In this document: positions 11,445 through 23,558 of the stretch, one piece after another | How positions within the stretch are numbered: the stretch's first letter is position 1 | Layout of the letters: each line of letters begins with the position of its first letter | Source: Pyrenochaeta sp. MPI-SDFR-AT-0127 | Lineage: Eukaryota > Ascomycota > Dothideomycetes > Pleosporales > Cucurbitariaceae | Length of the DNA: 64,000 nucleotides | Assembly: GCA_020747015.1 (NCBI GenBank) | Contig: JAGTJM010000025.1 | Span: 124,001 to 188,000 of the forward strand | Direction: 5' to 3' | Made by a program: the position numbers and the translations under genes | The notes under the pieces: generated by a model | The model's database searches: none | What the model saw: only the letters and a program-made list of their open reading frames with translations | What the model was told of the DNA's origin: nothing

Positions 11445-13369
11445 ATGATCTCTACCGAGTCGCCTACGGAGCATTTTCGCCGTGCTCTAAGTACTATGAC
11501 AAAATTTGGGACGGACGGTAAAGGCCATGCAAGGAATTATGTCCCATCCGAAGCGTTGAAGCGTTACTGGACCTCAGAGCGACTAAGTTGGGCACTCCAA
11601 TGTTGCACCCTTCCAGATTCCATGGTGGACCATATTTTCCAACGCTCCCTACGAGTATTCTCGATCCTCATGTTTATTGATCAGCCGCAGTACCTTCAAT
11701 TGTTCTGTAGAAGAGGAATCAATGATGATCATTTGCCCATATCGGAGCAGTGGCCTTACGGGACAGATGAACGGGACAATCTCCAGCTGGCTTTGAGGAG
11801 TGTCTACAAAAACCAATGGACTTTCTGTCCCCTTGAGCTTGGCCAAAACATTATGTACAAGAGGAAACTTGACACTCCTCAGATTCTTCCGTTCGCTTGG
11901 GCACGGAATCTCAACACGGGTGGCATCGCGAAATGCTACAAAGTTGAAATTCACCATTCGCACAGTGCCAGTGCTTTGCAGGAGCCACGTCAGGCAAGTC
12001 TTATCCCTTTTTTCAACATATACAGACTGATTTTAAGATACAGGAACGAGTATTTGTTTTGAAGACGTTCACTCACGCCACCCGACAGCACTTCGACGCC
12101 GAAGTTAACACCCTTGCCGCAATGAGCAGAATGCGATCACAACACATAGTTCAGTGCTTTGGGTCATACATTCAGGGCAATAATTACAACCTGATTCTAG
12201 AATATGCAAATCGCGGATCACTCGAGGCATACCTACACAGCTCAGGCCCGCCATGCTCTGCTCTGGACTTGCAGCGTTTTTGGGCTAATGCGATGAGTCT
12301 TCTCCAAGGATTACGTCAAATCCATAACACTGTTTTGTTTGAAACAAAGACAGATTCAATTGTAGGTATTCACATGGACCTAAAGCCCCAGAATATCTTG
12401 GTTTTTGGAAACAGTGAGCAATCATCCTACGACCTGACGTTCAAAATCACCAACTTCGGCACATCTTCGATGAATTCATGGGCCAGTGATGGCCACACTA
12501 GTTCAGTAGTTAGAACAAACGCCTATGGTAACTTAAGTAATGTTCTGCATATAGACATCCGAAGCTAACTTTTCTAGCCGCTCCGGAATATTCTTCAGCA
12601 CCCATTGACAAAGATGAAGGGCGACTTTATGACATCTGGTCTCTTGGCTGCGTTTATCTAGAAATGATAGTTTGGGTTGTAGCGGGAAGCGATGGTTTAA
12701 AAGATTTTCGTGATCGAAGAGCTGGAGAACTAGCTCTACGGGACGAGTGGGAACCAGCATTTCACAATGGAGCAGTCCCATTGAACGAAGTGTTATTGAT
12801 GTATGAACACGCCAAATCTCGGCTAAAGCCATACGATGACTGGTCAGGAGTAGTACTAGATTTGGTCGAAAATCACATGCTAGTATGCAGGAAGAATGGA
12901 AGGCTTGGTGCTAGGGATATACATCGCTTATGGAGCAAGAGAGTTGAAGTACCCACTTGCCAATCCCTTATGGCAGACTCGAAAGATTTCCCACAGCTAT
13001 CGACCAGTTTGGCTTCTCCTGGGACTTTCAATAGTACACAAGCGCGGAGTAAAAACGAGCCGACCGGGATTACCGCAGAGGGAGAATCCGGTTACATAGG
13101 TAAAAGTAGCCTGGACGGACTTAAATCGAGTCCCAATTTCGTGTGTTGTGGGCAAGGGTTCACGGGTGCATATCGCAAGGGAAACCTGGGAAGGCACATG
13201 AACAAGAAACAGTATGTCACAGCAGTCAAAATTTTGGGCGTACACAGCTGCTAACCGCTCATAAACTTCTAGTCACAGAGGAGAAGCCTACGACAGAGAT
13301 TATTCTCCATCCAGCACATATGTTGCAAAGTGGAATCCTTTAGGATACTTAGACTGTGGTATCCCTTAA
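11445..13369 (+). CDS. Divergent protein-kinase-like protein with degenerate C-terminal C2H2 finger
   Basis: Four exons, 11445-11993, 12044-12527, 12578-13211 and 13273-13369, encode 587 residues; the first intron is GC-AG (CAG/GCAAGT donor), the others GT-AG. An N-terminal helical region (about 1-135) precedes a kinase fold. It has the VAIK-type lysine in VFVLKTF (Lys190), an alpha-C glutamate near 203, catalytic loop HMDLKPQN (293-300, Asp295), activation segment ITNFG (320-322), AAPEY and DIWSLGCV. The Mg-binding Asp of DFG is Asn. The C terminus carries a C2H2-like finger, GFTGAYRKGNLGRH plus KKH, the last His completed by splicing; the first Cys pair is abnormal (CC rather than CxxC). 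Similar kinase-plus-finger proteins are expanded in Dothideomycetes. It sits between two CorA-like paralogues. Activity is uncertain because of the NFG change. Confidence 0.75.
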
Positions 13370-14111
13370 ATGGCAGAGTTATGTTATATTTCTGAAATTG
13401 TGTCAAAAGTGGTGGCTATATTCCTCCACTCATGGCATTAATTTGCTCCGATAGCAACGGTGATCGGCTCAATTGGAAATATGGCACAACTCGGCCTTGT
13501 AAGGGATCAGGAGCGCTAGTTATAAAAAGAGAGTAGGAAAAGAAGAGCGTCGACGGTGTACCGGACGCGGTCTTGGGCTCCAATCCATCAATATAATCTA
13601 GAATTTTCAGTATCAGAGCGGGCATGGCTCGATTGAACACTTGAATACTTCTTTTTGCCTGGAATCAAACAGCACGAACAGAGAAAAACTTGTGGTCTGA
13701 CCTAGTTTTCGAGCCATATGTACGTGATTTGGCATAGTATCAAAATAACAACAATAATCATAGCCTAATTCTGTCTCTGCACTCGGAAACTTTTAGTCGA
13801 ATCCGTGTGTCGGAAAAGGGTGGCCAACCGGTCAATAAAGGTCATGCATTTTGATTGCCTTGTTTCGGGCTTTCACGAGGCAGACATGGCTGCATGGCTC
13901 CCAAACAACTGGCCTCAGGCTATTGGTCACCTGCAAAGCTGCTCAGCCATGAACCAAAGTGGCAAAGGCGCAGGAGGAACAGTGTGGCAATGGTCACTCC
14001 GTCTCTTCTGTCCCCAGGGCGGCTTTATATTCCTAAATATTCACGTACCTGGATCTGAACAACAGACCTTTTCTATTCGAAATCCCCCACTAGCTATAAC
14101 CATTCCTCCCA
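13370..14111. other. Intergenic between kinase-like and CorA-like genes
   Basis: 742 bp between two tandem plus-strand genes, holding the kinase 3' flank and the promoter of the second CorA-like gene. A short open frame (13805-14131) overlaps the next start and looks non-coding. No TATA box was certain. Confidence 0.4.
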
Positions 14112-16021
14112 ATGGCCTCAGATTTTTCTAGCCAGTTTTGGCAAAGTTGCCAGGAGCACCCGTGCTATCCAAACAATTTGCTTCAAGTCACACAGAAGGC
14201 CTTTACCTGGGATGGGTTTTTCCAGATACCTCGCGTCGGAGTGGAGGGGAAACAGAGCCTGTTTGCGAAAGCAGCAGCATCGACTAAAATCTCAAGAGCG
14301 AGTATAGGTAACATGAACCTCTATATCCGACACCAAGAATAACGAATGCAGATGTGCTAATCCTTAGCAGGTGCCTTGCCAGTCATTTGGACGAGTCTCG
14401 GTGAGCTGAAGCAAGGGTTAATTGAAGCACAGCGAGAATCACCAGTTCAGTACTTGTAAGTGTAATAACGAGCCTTTGGGAATTAACACTTATCATTTGG
14501 CAGATTTGTCCGGGCAGACCATGCTAAACGATTGCTCTGCTGTTCTCTCGAAATGTTCACATACTTGATGAGTTTCTATCAAGTACCGCCCGCCATACTC
14601 GACTTGTTGTCTACATTCAAGCACTCGGAGATAAGTATAGATCGCCACTTCACCGGATTTTTCGGCGAATACATCTATTCATCAGACCAGCGAGATTCTA
14701 TTTTACCAATCTCTCAACTTGGACGCTCTGGGTACTTTCTGAAACAATGCTATCGACTAAGATTCCTTGAAAAGGCGCCATACCAGCCGCTTTCTTGGAA
14801 TACCAACCAAGTGGTAATCCATCATTCCTTTGATATTCTGAATGGCCAGACAGTGTGGATTTCTCTGGAAGGAGATGTTTCGTTGGACGAACGGATAAGG
14901 TCCATGCTCGCCCAGTGCCGACCTTCCCAGAATTATGCACAGGCTTTCCAGCTCACTCTGTCTACTCACTTGATGATCTGCCAATGGTGTGACGAAAGTT
15001 GGCAGAGTTTCATCGAGGACATTGAGATTGCGCTTTGCCAATTTAAGGTGACGGTTCGACGCGCAGAGCCTGAGAGCACTTCAGCCTCACATGATCGCGG
15101 CCATGGCGCTAACTCGACAGCGACTTCTTTGCACGAAAGATACACTCCGCCATTTGATAATGCAGCAAGAACCAATATGGATCGGTTTCCGGTGTTATTT
15201 CGAGCACATGATGCACATCTTGACTCTTCTATCTTGCTTGACCAGCTCGATCCAAGAGACACATACGACATCACCGATATCCAAAAGCTGTATAAGTTCA
15301 AGGACCGGCTGACCGAAGCACTGTTAATGGCTAAGCTGAACTCCTCTGTTCTTAGCGAACTAGAAGGATATTATGCAGAACTGCATTCCAAGGCTGCATC
15401 TCGTTTTACTGGAAATAAATCCGACTTGGCATTCTTCACTGAGAAAATGGGTGCTTTGAAGAATAGAGTGCAAGTTTGCCAAGCACAGATTGAGGATCTG
15501 CTCTCCATTGTACGAGACCTTAAAGCGCATGTACGTTCCTGCATCCTAGCCCTCCTCACATTCTCCCTATGACTTCATAGGCGATTATCCTAACATCGGA
15601 TCTTTGACAGATGGACGACGTAGCCGCGTTTAAGAGTCTCCAGATGAACAAATTCTTCGCCATAGAATCAAGAAAGTCTGCTGAGCGGATGGAGAAGCTG
15701 TCCCAGAAGGCGACCGAAGAAGCTTCTTCAATGAACAATATCAATATTGTCATGCTCATTTTTCTTCCAGCTACTTTCACCGCTGTAAGGTCATTCCTAC
15801 CATTTTCCATATTCGAAATTACTGACTCGTTTTGTGTTCACACTCAGACCTTCATGCAAAGTGGTGTTTTCCAATGGAAGTCCGCTGATACACAAACCCA
15901 CCAGTGGTTGTTCAAGAAGAGCATATTCCTGATATTTTCAGCTATTTGCTTGATAACCATGGCAGGCTGCTTCTTGTTGCGGCGGGGGATGCTGTATGCT
16001 AAACGGAGGCGGCGTCAGTAG
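14112..16021 (+). CDS. CorA-like membrane protein, paralogue 2
   Basis: Five exons, 14112-14307, 14371-14455, 14504-15530, 15611-15784 and 15848-16021, encode 551 residues; introns are 63, 48, 80 and 63 nt and all phases fit. The core aligns by eye with the gene at 8972-10650: MSFYQVPPAILDLLSTF, QLGRSGYFLKQCYRLR, NTNQVVIHHSFDI and NGQTVWISLEGD. A long coiled segment rich in Glu and Lys precedes the end. The last splice joins LPATFTA to TFMQSGVFQW, the pre-helix block typical of this family, followed by a final helix (IFLIFSAICLITMAGCFLL) and a basic tail (KRRRRQ). The GMN motif of genuine CorA is missing. The first intron has a tandem TAGCAG acceptor, so an isoform with one extra Ala is possible. 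Function is unknown; a membrane output for a signalling pathway is a guess. Confidence 0.8.
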
Positions 16022-16968
16022 TAGTTGACAACACTGTCAACTTACTCAGTAGACAGTCGGCTAGTCGAATAATCCTTGAAGATAGGACAGCCCCGTTATG
16101 CCTTTCAAAACCGCTCTACTTCTACTTTCTCCATCTATACCGACACTCTCTGTCTTCGCATCGCCAATGCTTACCTATGACCAACAGCAATTTTGTCACC
16201 CACAAGCTAGCGTCCAGAGTATGGGCTTTTCCATTCAGCATTCCAAGACAATGTCTTTGACCACGTCGTCTTCATAGATTGTAAGATTTCTAGTGTTTGA
16301 TCTTAGCACATAGAGTGTCTCGCTACGTAGGGATGCACACTAGTTATTGCTTGGGAACATGTATCTCAACTTGGTAATCTCGATTCTACCAACCGCAAAG
16401 CCCGAAGAAGCTCAAAGTAGGTACCACTTGCACGCATCAAAGGATTATTAGATACGAAGACAGAAAGGGGAGGACTTGCTCCTCCGTAACGATATGATTA
16501 GTGGCTTTACCAACTACGCAAGAGCGCGCGATTGAGCCGTCAGGATTCCCATCCCCCAAAAGAGGAGGGCGGCGCTAAGCATGTTCATTCATGCCGCAGA
16601 ACTTGATGTTTTTTGCCGTGCCAACAAACATCCTTGATAATTTAGCCAAAAAAAAAGTAATGAAGATTGCATGTGACCCGGGCCATTGGTAAAAGGGTGC
16701 ACTAGCCGCGCATGATCAGCGTTCGGTTCTGCTGACGATCAAGCACAAACGCACAGAGGGGGAGTAAAGAAACGACAGAAAATCAAACGCCACTAACATA
16801 CACGCAGCGCGAAGATTCAAACAAAAAGTGACCCAGGTATATCCCCTTTTCCAAGCCTGCCAGATCCAACTATATGAAACATTTCCTTCCGTCCCTTTAT
16901 ACAGTACATTTCTTGGTCGTGCTCTAGACCCTGTGGCAGTGTGCGAGAGTCGACAGCCATCTCTGCTC
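16022..16968. other. Convergent intergenic region
   Basis: 3' flanks of the CorA-like gene (plus) and the SLM1-like gene (minus). No gene was seen. A nine-base A run lies near 16648. Confidence 0.5.
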
Positions 16969-19867
16969 CTAAGGCATTGGCACCCTCGAGCCATCGACCC
17001 TGACCTTGGGATACTCGCCTGGAACATGCAGCTCACTGACACTAATGTCTGTATTTTGTCTCACGACACCAGGATGTGCCATGCCTTGAGCTTCGGTGGA
17101 CCCTACAGGACCACCGTTCACAGTCTGTCCGAATGGGACGGCGGAACCCGCCTCAGATTCGGCTAAAAAAGACTCAGTGGTTGCAGGTGTATCAAGCCCG
17201 TTGTCAACAGTAGGCTCCGTTTGGTTGTACGCTGGTGCAACAATAGGCACCGGGACTGCCTTAGGCTGAATAGTAGAAGCAGCAGTAGTAGGCTGGGCAA
17301 TGTGGCCAGCATCATCGATCTGATCAGGAGCAATGTGGTCAGGATGGCGATCGGGAACATTTGTTGGCGCAGTATCCATGAAGCTCATCGTTCGAGGTGG
17401 TTCAGTAGCTTGTGACTGTTCTTGGTTCTGCAGCTGAGCCTTTTCATTCAATTCTTGTTGTTGAGCTCGTTCTTGCTGCTCCACTTGTTTCTGATGATAG
17501 AGTCCGCCGGCCAGTGCTCCAGCTGCGACTCCACCCGCAGCAGGCGCCATCCAATTACCGTAGTCAGTGTCTTGGCGCTCGATAGGAGCTGGATTGAAGT
17601 AGGAAGATTGAGTGTGAGGAGCCTGAGTATCGTAGGCGTTTGAGGGAGATGTATATGCATAGTCGCGTGTAGCCTGGCCATCGTACGGATTCTGAGTAAG
17701 TGGATAGGCATTTACATATGAAGAGGCGGGAAGTTCTTGTTGATATTGATTTGGCTGGGCGTACTGGGCTGGCTGGACAGGTTCAACCGGTTGGTAGGAA
17801 GTCGCGTCAGCGGAATACATTGGGTGCACATTCTGTTGTAGGCCTCCGGCCGCAGTCGTTAGATCATTGCCGACCTCTGAGCTGCCACTAGAAGGCGAAA
17901 GAGGTGCTTGTAAGCTACGGTTGACCATTAAATCGGATGGGAAGCGCCCACCTGGAGAAGGTCGAGAAGGTCGTTGCTGGGACTCGTCCCTTGTGGACTG
18001 GTTCGTCACCGACTGGTTCGCCGAGTACGGGATCGCATCTGCCTCGTCTTCCTCTAGGCCTCCATCGGAGCTGCCAGATCGAGCGCTGCCAGCGCTGGTG
18101 CTTCTCACACTAGCATGTCGTCGAACGAAAGCATTTCGCTCCTCACCAGTTTTCTCAGTCAGTGTTTTGATATCGTCGAACCAAGCTAGCATAGTCTCAT
18201 ACGTCTCGGCCCGGAAAACCCAAGTGTGGCCACGGTGCATTGATCCGGTCTGACGGCCTTTGATAACAAATTTGTGGGATGAGCTTCCGGGCTGAGAACG
18301 TGAGCCCAGCTTCTGGTCAGGCAAATACAGGGACATGACAGGTGGCTGAGTGTAGATGCGATCGGCCGACTTGAACTCGTGAATATGAGTCGGCGAGAGG
18401 ACATACCTGTTGCAGGTTAGCTGAACTGTGTTCCTGAAACAGCTTCGACTTACCATCCAGGTGTGTAGCTCTTCAAGTATTTGCTCTTCCTCTCCAACAT
18501 ACCGGCCCTCACCTCCGTAGTAGCTGGATGGTGCTTGCCTGGATATTCAATGTCTTCCAATCTACGTAAAGGCATGTCTGGGTTAACGAAGTGAGGGTCA
18601 CTCTTAACGAATCTGCTCCATTCCTGATCTCTGGGCATGGTAATGGGACCATTTCGTAGCTTCTCGACCGTGTTATACATCTCATCCGCGTCACGCTTCA
18701 GGATACTGGCAAGTGCATTGTAAGCCTTTTGGATCTCCCCAACAACAATCGACTCCAGTTCACGTCCGGAGTTTTCAAGGTTCAAATAGGCCTGAGCTGT
18801 TAGTGATGGCGTTGTTGTGTTTGATCGATTGACTCACCCTGTGAAGATAGTTTTCTTCGTCAATCTGCCTCTCTACCTGGCGCTCAACCCCTAGGCGAAC
18901 CACATAAGGGTCTCCTTTGCCCGCAACCGCCGTGGGGTCTGAATCAACCAAGGCCAATGCTTCCTCAAGGGCTGTGACACACTTCCTCGTAACCTCCTTC
19001 TCTTTCTCGACATTGTTCTTGAAGTCTCCAGAAAGGGACTTGATTTCTTTGATTTTCTGCGCGAGATCCCCTCTGAGGCCACTCAATTGATTGATCACAT
19101 CCGCCTCGATGTCCCTCGCTTTGTTTGCCTCGACAATGGCTTGCTTATGGAAGTCTCGGAGGAAGCGATTGGCATCGTTCAGGCCACCTTCGGAAAGCAG
19201 GGCAGCTGGCGCATTGGTGTTATTGATAACGTTGGAAACCTTGAGGAGAGATTTTGCGCGGTGTTCATACGAAGCAGCAACCTCTCGAAAGTAAGTAATG
19301 AGGTCCTTGAGGAACTTTCGCCAAGCTGCCAGAGGTCAGTCCGAGTCGCACACTGTCATATGCTAACATACTCTGGAAGCGGTCCGCCAAGATTTCAGTG
19401 GGAGAGCCCTTGGTTGGCACAGGAGTATAGAAGACGCTGTCCTCGCGATCGTAGCCATGCTCTTGATCGTCAATGGCCACACCGCGAATGCTGCCTGCGT
19501 GCATGCTCCTCCTGCTCCCACTGCGCTTGAGGCTTCCACTCCTTTTTACGGAAGGCTTCTTCTTGAGTGTACCACTGCGCGCTGGGGTTGATCCTTGGTT
19601 GAGGGTTGAAGTCCTGGACGCTCGGGACGCAGACCGCTGAGGCACATCTCCATCGAGGACCGAGGAGCCGCGCGTGCGCGCGTCGAAGTCTTCCTCGAAC
19701 CGGCCTAGACGCTCATTCTGAGCATCACCAGGAGTGTTTGTGAAGTCGTTGTACCCGGCATCCAGGTGTGATGAATTGCCATAACCCCGGCTGAGATGCG
19801 AGGGGTCATCTATGTTGGGCACGGGGGTGTAGGACGCAGAGGGCGTCACTGGTCGCTGGGCCGCCAT
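16969..19867 (-). CDS. SLM1: SLM1-like F-BAR/PH-domain phosphoinositide-binding protein (TORC2 effector)
   Basis: Four minus-strand exons, 19867-19372, 19325-18838, 18791-18454 and 18406-16969, encode 919 residues; the introns are 46-47 nt. A Ser/Arg-rich disordered N terminus with PTEILADRFQ is followed by a BAR-like helical domain (about 165-400: ITYFREVASYEHRAKSLLKV, INQLSGLRGDLAQKIKEIKS, LKRDADEMYNTVEKL). Next comes a PH domain (about 425-540: LKSYTPGWYVLSPTHIHEFK, KFVIKGRQTG, HTWVFRAETYETMLAWFDDI). The last 380 residues are Gln/Pro/Ala-rich and disordered, ending in YPKVRVDGSRVPMP. Yeast Slm1/Slm2 bind PI(4,5)P2 at eisosomes, recruit TORC2 to Ypk1 and are calcineurin targets. The ATG at 19867 has an A at -3 and starts a typical MAAQ N terminus; the frame stays open about 42 codons upstream (to 19993), so a longer form is possible. 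Confidence 0.88.
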
Positions 19868-22276
19868 GGTAGCTGTGGCCGTCAGGCTTCCTGCCCGGTA
19901 CTGAGCTCGTGCTGCTGCGGCGGGGTGGGCCTTGTGGGTATAAGGGAAAAGGGAGCTCGTGGTAGCAGCAGATGAAGCTCCAAACTTCTGCAAACAACCC
20001 TGCGCAAGTCCAGTCGGCGTTGTGGCTGGCGATGACGTGGTGGAGTCGCGCTAGCTGCGATGACCTCGAAAAGGGTTGAGGCGTAGCTGGTTGGGGGCAC
20101 CCGAAATGAGATGGCGCTGTAGATCAGTGCTTGTAGGGACTGATTCGCTCAAGGCTTGATGCTTGCTGCTCGTCGAGAAGAAACCCAAAAGCGAGACATG
20201 TCGAGTCGAACAATAGCTTTTGTTGCCGGGCTTTGCGGCCTGCTAACGTTTCCCAAGATGCCTGGGGTGATGTCATCTTTCTCCCATTCACAAGCTTAGC
20301 GCCTAGAGCTCAACACCACCACCCTGGTCGTCATTGTGCAGCAAGCGACGCTTCACCACTCTAGCTTTTGTCGCACCGCTGCTACTAAAGGCCCTACGAA
20401 ATTCAACATTGCCTTTGTATCCATTCCAGTGTCGCCTTTGGATTCCTTGGAGCAATCTGCCTTTCACGACTCCATCCGTGGCACCAGGAACATGTTCCAC
20501 TAGATTCGCCCCGCTTCGCAACACTGTTCGAAAATGTAATCAACCCTTCAGCTGCCTTTGTCCAAGACCAACTCAGTTGGTCGAACGTGTGGGGATGCTC
20601 AATGTGGGGGTGAAAACCAGCCGGATGTCCCGGACCCAGTGATCCTCAAGGCTGGCCATGCAACCTTCCGCATCCGTTGCTTTAGTTCGTTGTCAATTCC
20701 TGTTCCTGGGCAGCTATCACAGGCCATCCAATCACCTCTAGTATACTTCCTGAATTAATGCACAAATCTTCATAACTGACAGGCTGTAGACAAGCAAGTA
20801 GTTTCTGCGAAGCCTCGTATCGTGCCGGCTTCCAAGCCGTCTATGACATTGTCCAGGACATCATCGAAGATTATCTCGTCATTTGCGAGCGTCCATGGCT
20901 GCAGCTTTGTTCTTGGTGGTTCACCAAATCTTGATGGCTATGGGAAGAACGAGTACCTCGTCTACGCCTGCAGCAGTCGTAGATATCTGTTGCAAAATGC
21001 CAGGGACTCAGAGTTGCTCCTCAATGGACACCATGTAGCATTGGCTCGCTTACACCATTTGACAGTCACCCAAGGTACAAATTATCGACTAATGTGACGA
21101 GTGACGTCATGTCCCCGATCTCAGTGTCAGCTGCGGGTCATTCTCGTGGTCGCAAAAAATGATTCAAACTCCAATGTATATGTAGCTTTTGGTCCCGCGA
21201 GCCTGCTCTCGCTACTCTCTAGTAGAACTCGAGTAACAGAGCCAGCAAAATTTGACGTCTGAAAGCTAATCACGAGGCACTACCACGCAAAACAGCCGTG
21301 CACTGTCGTGCTCCAACGTGGCACACCACATTCCTGTCAACACCCCTGAGCTTGTTTCTGTTGCTAGAGGAGCAAAACGATGCAGTGGCTCGGATTCATA
21401 ATGGCCCTAGATCTTTCGGACTTTGCGGCAATCAAGCCTCCAAAATCTTCAGCCTGACAATTTCACTCCACGAATATCTTAACGCAAATGGGCAGTAGAA
21501 AAAGTATGTAAGGCGAAATCGGTGCAAAATCAACACAAAGAGAAGCAAGACATGGTCAGCTACATTCCGTAAAATGAGGATGAGCAAGACAGGCTGTGCT
21601 GAGCGGCTGACCGCCCACTCGTGAATTTACAACAAAATCGAGATGCTATGCGTATCATTAATATCGGTAGGCATCACGTTTCAAAGAGAAAGTCACATAT
21701 AAGGCAAACAGACAGACCTCAGAATATGTTGTCGCCAATCTCTATCCAGTTAATGAACCTTCTCTTGTGGTCATGGAGAGGCACCATCCGACAGCTCAAT
21801 CTCACCCACGCCATTTGTAACGCTATGGAGTATAAGGCATGGGTTGTATACTCTCGCCTCCAGATACCGGTCATCAGGTCTTGTTCACGGACCTTCAAAG
21901 CCGAAACATATTACCCGGTTGTACATACAAACCATCGCCAAGCGGCTGATATCCTACGAATTGATTGCGACACACATCCTTCGAAACAACACATTTATTT
22001 GCCGAGCGAACATTAATAAATGACAGGTCATCCTGGATATATCGTCGCTTAGCTGCAATGCTGGTTGGTGTAACTGGCTGACTGCCGACATATCTGCCCC
22101 AGTGGCGCATGAGAAAACCCCGGGGTGCATACCAATGCCCTGCGTAGCATTGCGCTGCGGCTGGTATATGGTATGGGCATATTGCACACCAAGACTAGTC
22201 ATGGGATTGAATGATTGATCGTCATTGCGCCCGCACTTGGGCTTCAAGATTGATAGGATCTCAGAGGGAAGGGCAG
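19868..22276. other. Long divergent intergenic region
   Basis: About 2.4 kb without a gene I can support. The plus strand between about 20310 and 20940 gives protein-like stretches that jump between frames (reported separately). The rest (20960-22276) shows only short random frames. Confidence 0.4.
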
Positions 22277-22284
22277 TATATAAG
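22277..22284 (+). promoter_or_regulatory. TATA box of the LPMO gene
   Basis: TATATAAG lies 104 bp upstream of the LPMO ATG, followed by a short leader, as expected for a strongly regulated secreted-enzyme gene. Confidence 0.6.
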
Positions 22285-22387
22285 CAAGAGCCTTATGCCC
22301 ACTAATGACGCCTCATCCGCTTGACATTGCTTCATTCGCTTCAGCAGAACGTCTTTCGACTCGATCGTTCAGAACTATCATATCAGA

Positions 22388-23200
22388 ATGAGATTCTTCA
22401 CCGCAGTCGTCGCCTGCCTTCCGGCTCTCTCCTCGGCTCACACCATCGCTCAGCGCGTCCGAGTCAACGGCAACGACAATGGACAGCTAGTCGGTATCCG
22501 AGTGCCCAACTCCAACAACCCCATTACGAACGTCAACGACGGAAACATCGCCTGCAACAGCGGCTACAGAACGCCAGTATCGTCAAAGGTCATCGACGTC
22601 AAGGCTGGAGACAGGGTTGGTGTCAACTGGGGCCATGTCATCGGTGGTGCACAGTTTTCCAATGATCCAGATCACCCTATTGCGAAGAGCCATAAAGGCC
22701 CTACCATCTTTTACTTGTATGTATTGACTCCTATCATCATGTTCTTTGGAACAAACACATGAGACCATCATTGACTGAGCAACTACAGGGCCAAGGTCGA
22801 CAACGCGGCCTCTGCCTCACCAGGTGGTCAGAAATGGTTCAAGGTTGCTGAAGATGGCCTTGACGGCTCCGGAAAGTGGGGTGTCGACCGCATGATCTCG
22901 AACGGCGGATGGGTAGACTTCACTCTCCCATCTTGCGTTGCACCAGGCCAGTACCTCCTCCGTGCGGAGATCATCGCGCTTCACTCTGCTAGCTCATCGG
23001 GAGGCGCACAGTTTTACATGGGCTGTGCACAAATCAACGTGTCAGGGTCTGGCTCGAAGACCGGAAACACGGTGAGCTTCCCAGGAGCCTACTCCGCCAA
23101 TGATGCGGGTATCTTGGTTAGCATTTATGACTCCAAGGGCAACCCCACTGGCAATGGGTCGCCGTACAAGATTCCTGGCCCATCTGTGCTTACTTGCTAG
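22388..23200 (+). CDS. Secreted lytic polysaccharide monooxygenase, family AA9 (former GH61)
   Basis: Two exons, 22388-22716 and 22789-23200, encode 246 residues; the 72-nt intron joins IFYL to AKVDN in phase. A 17-residue signal peptide (MRFFTAVVACLPALSSA) is cut directly before His18, the required N-terminal His of the copper histidine brace. The second brace His is His102 in SHKGPTIFYL. The axial Tyr and conserved Cys are in QFYMGCAQINV. The length fits a catalytic domain alone, with no CBM1 and no linker. Such enzymes oxidatively cleave cellulose or hemicellulose with O2/H2O2 and an electron donor, outside the cell. The TATA box upstream suggests inducible expression. The exact regioselectivity cannot be read from sequence. 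Confidence 0.9.
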
Positions 23201-23558
23201 ATGGTATCATGGGGGTGGAAACTGGTAGTGGATCAAATATGGGATGTTGTTGGCCAGTGGAGGCTTGATGCCGCATTCGCTCTCATATCTTACATATCTG
23301 CACATATTGTAATCAAGTACTACGTGCTCAATTATCGAAGAACTTGCATTTGCACTTCGCATATAACCATTGGCCGTGTCAAGTAGATATGATTTTAAGT
23401 CTAGAATATTGCAAGAAATAGGTTATGGGGCGCATGTGTCCCTCTTCGTAGCTCGCCGAAAGTAATATGCAGTGAAAATACTGCTCCCGTTCAAGCTTTC
23501 TTGCCCCTCACCACGTGGAGCGCTGAGGTCAGTCTCCTTGTTAGCTATGAGCAACATC
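23201..23558. other. Convergent intergenic region
   Basis: 3' flanks of the LPMO gene and the minus-strand broken gene. No feature was seen. Confidence 0.5.

Noticed and set aside
8972..16021. Calling the two membrane proteins magnesium transporters (CorA)
   Set aside because: The GMN signature before the last helices is missing in both.
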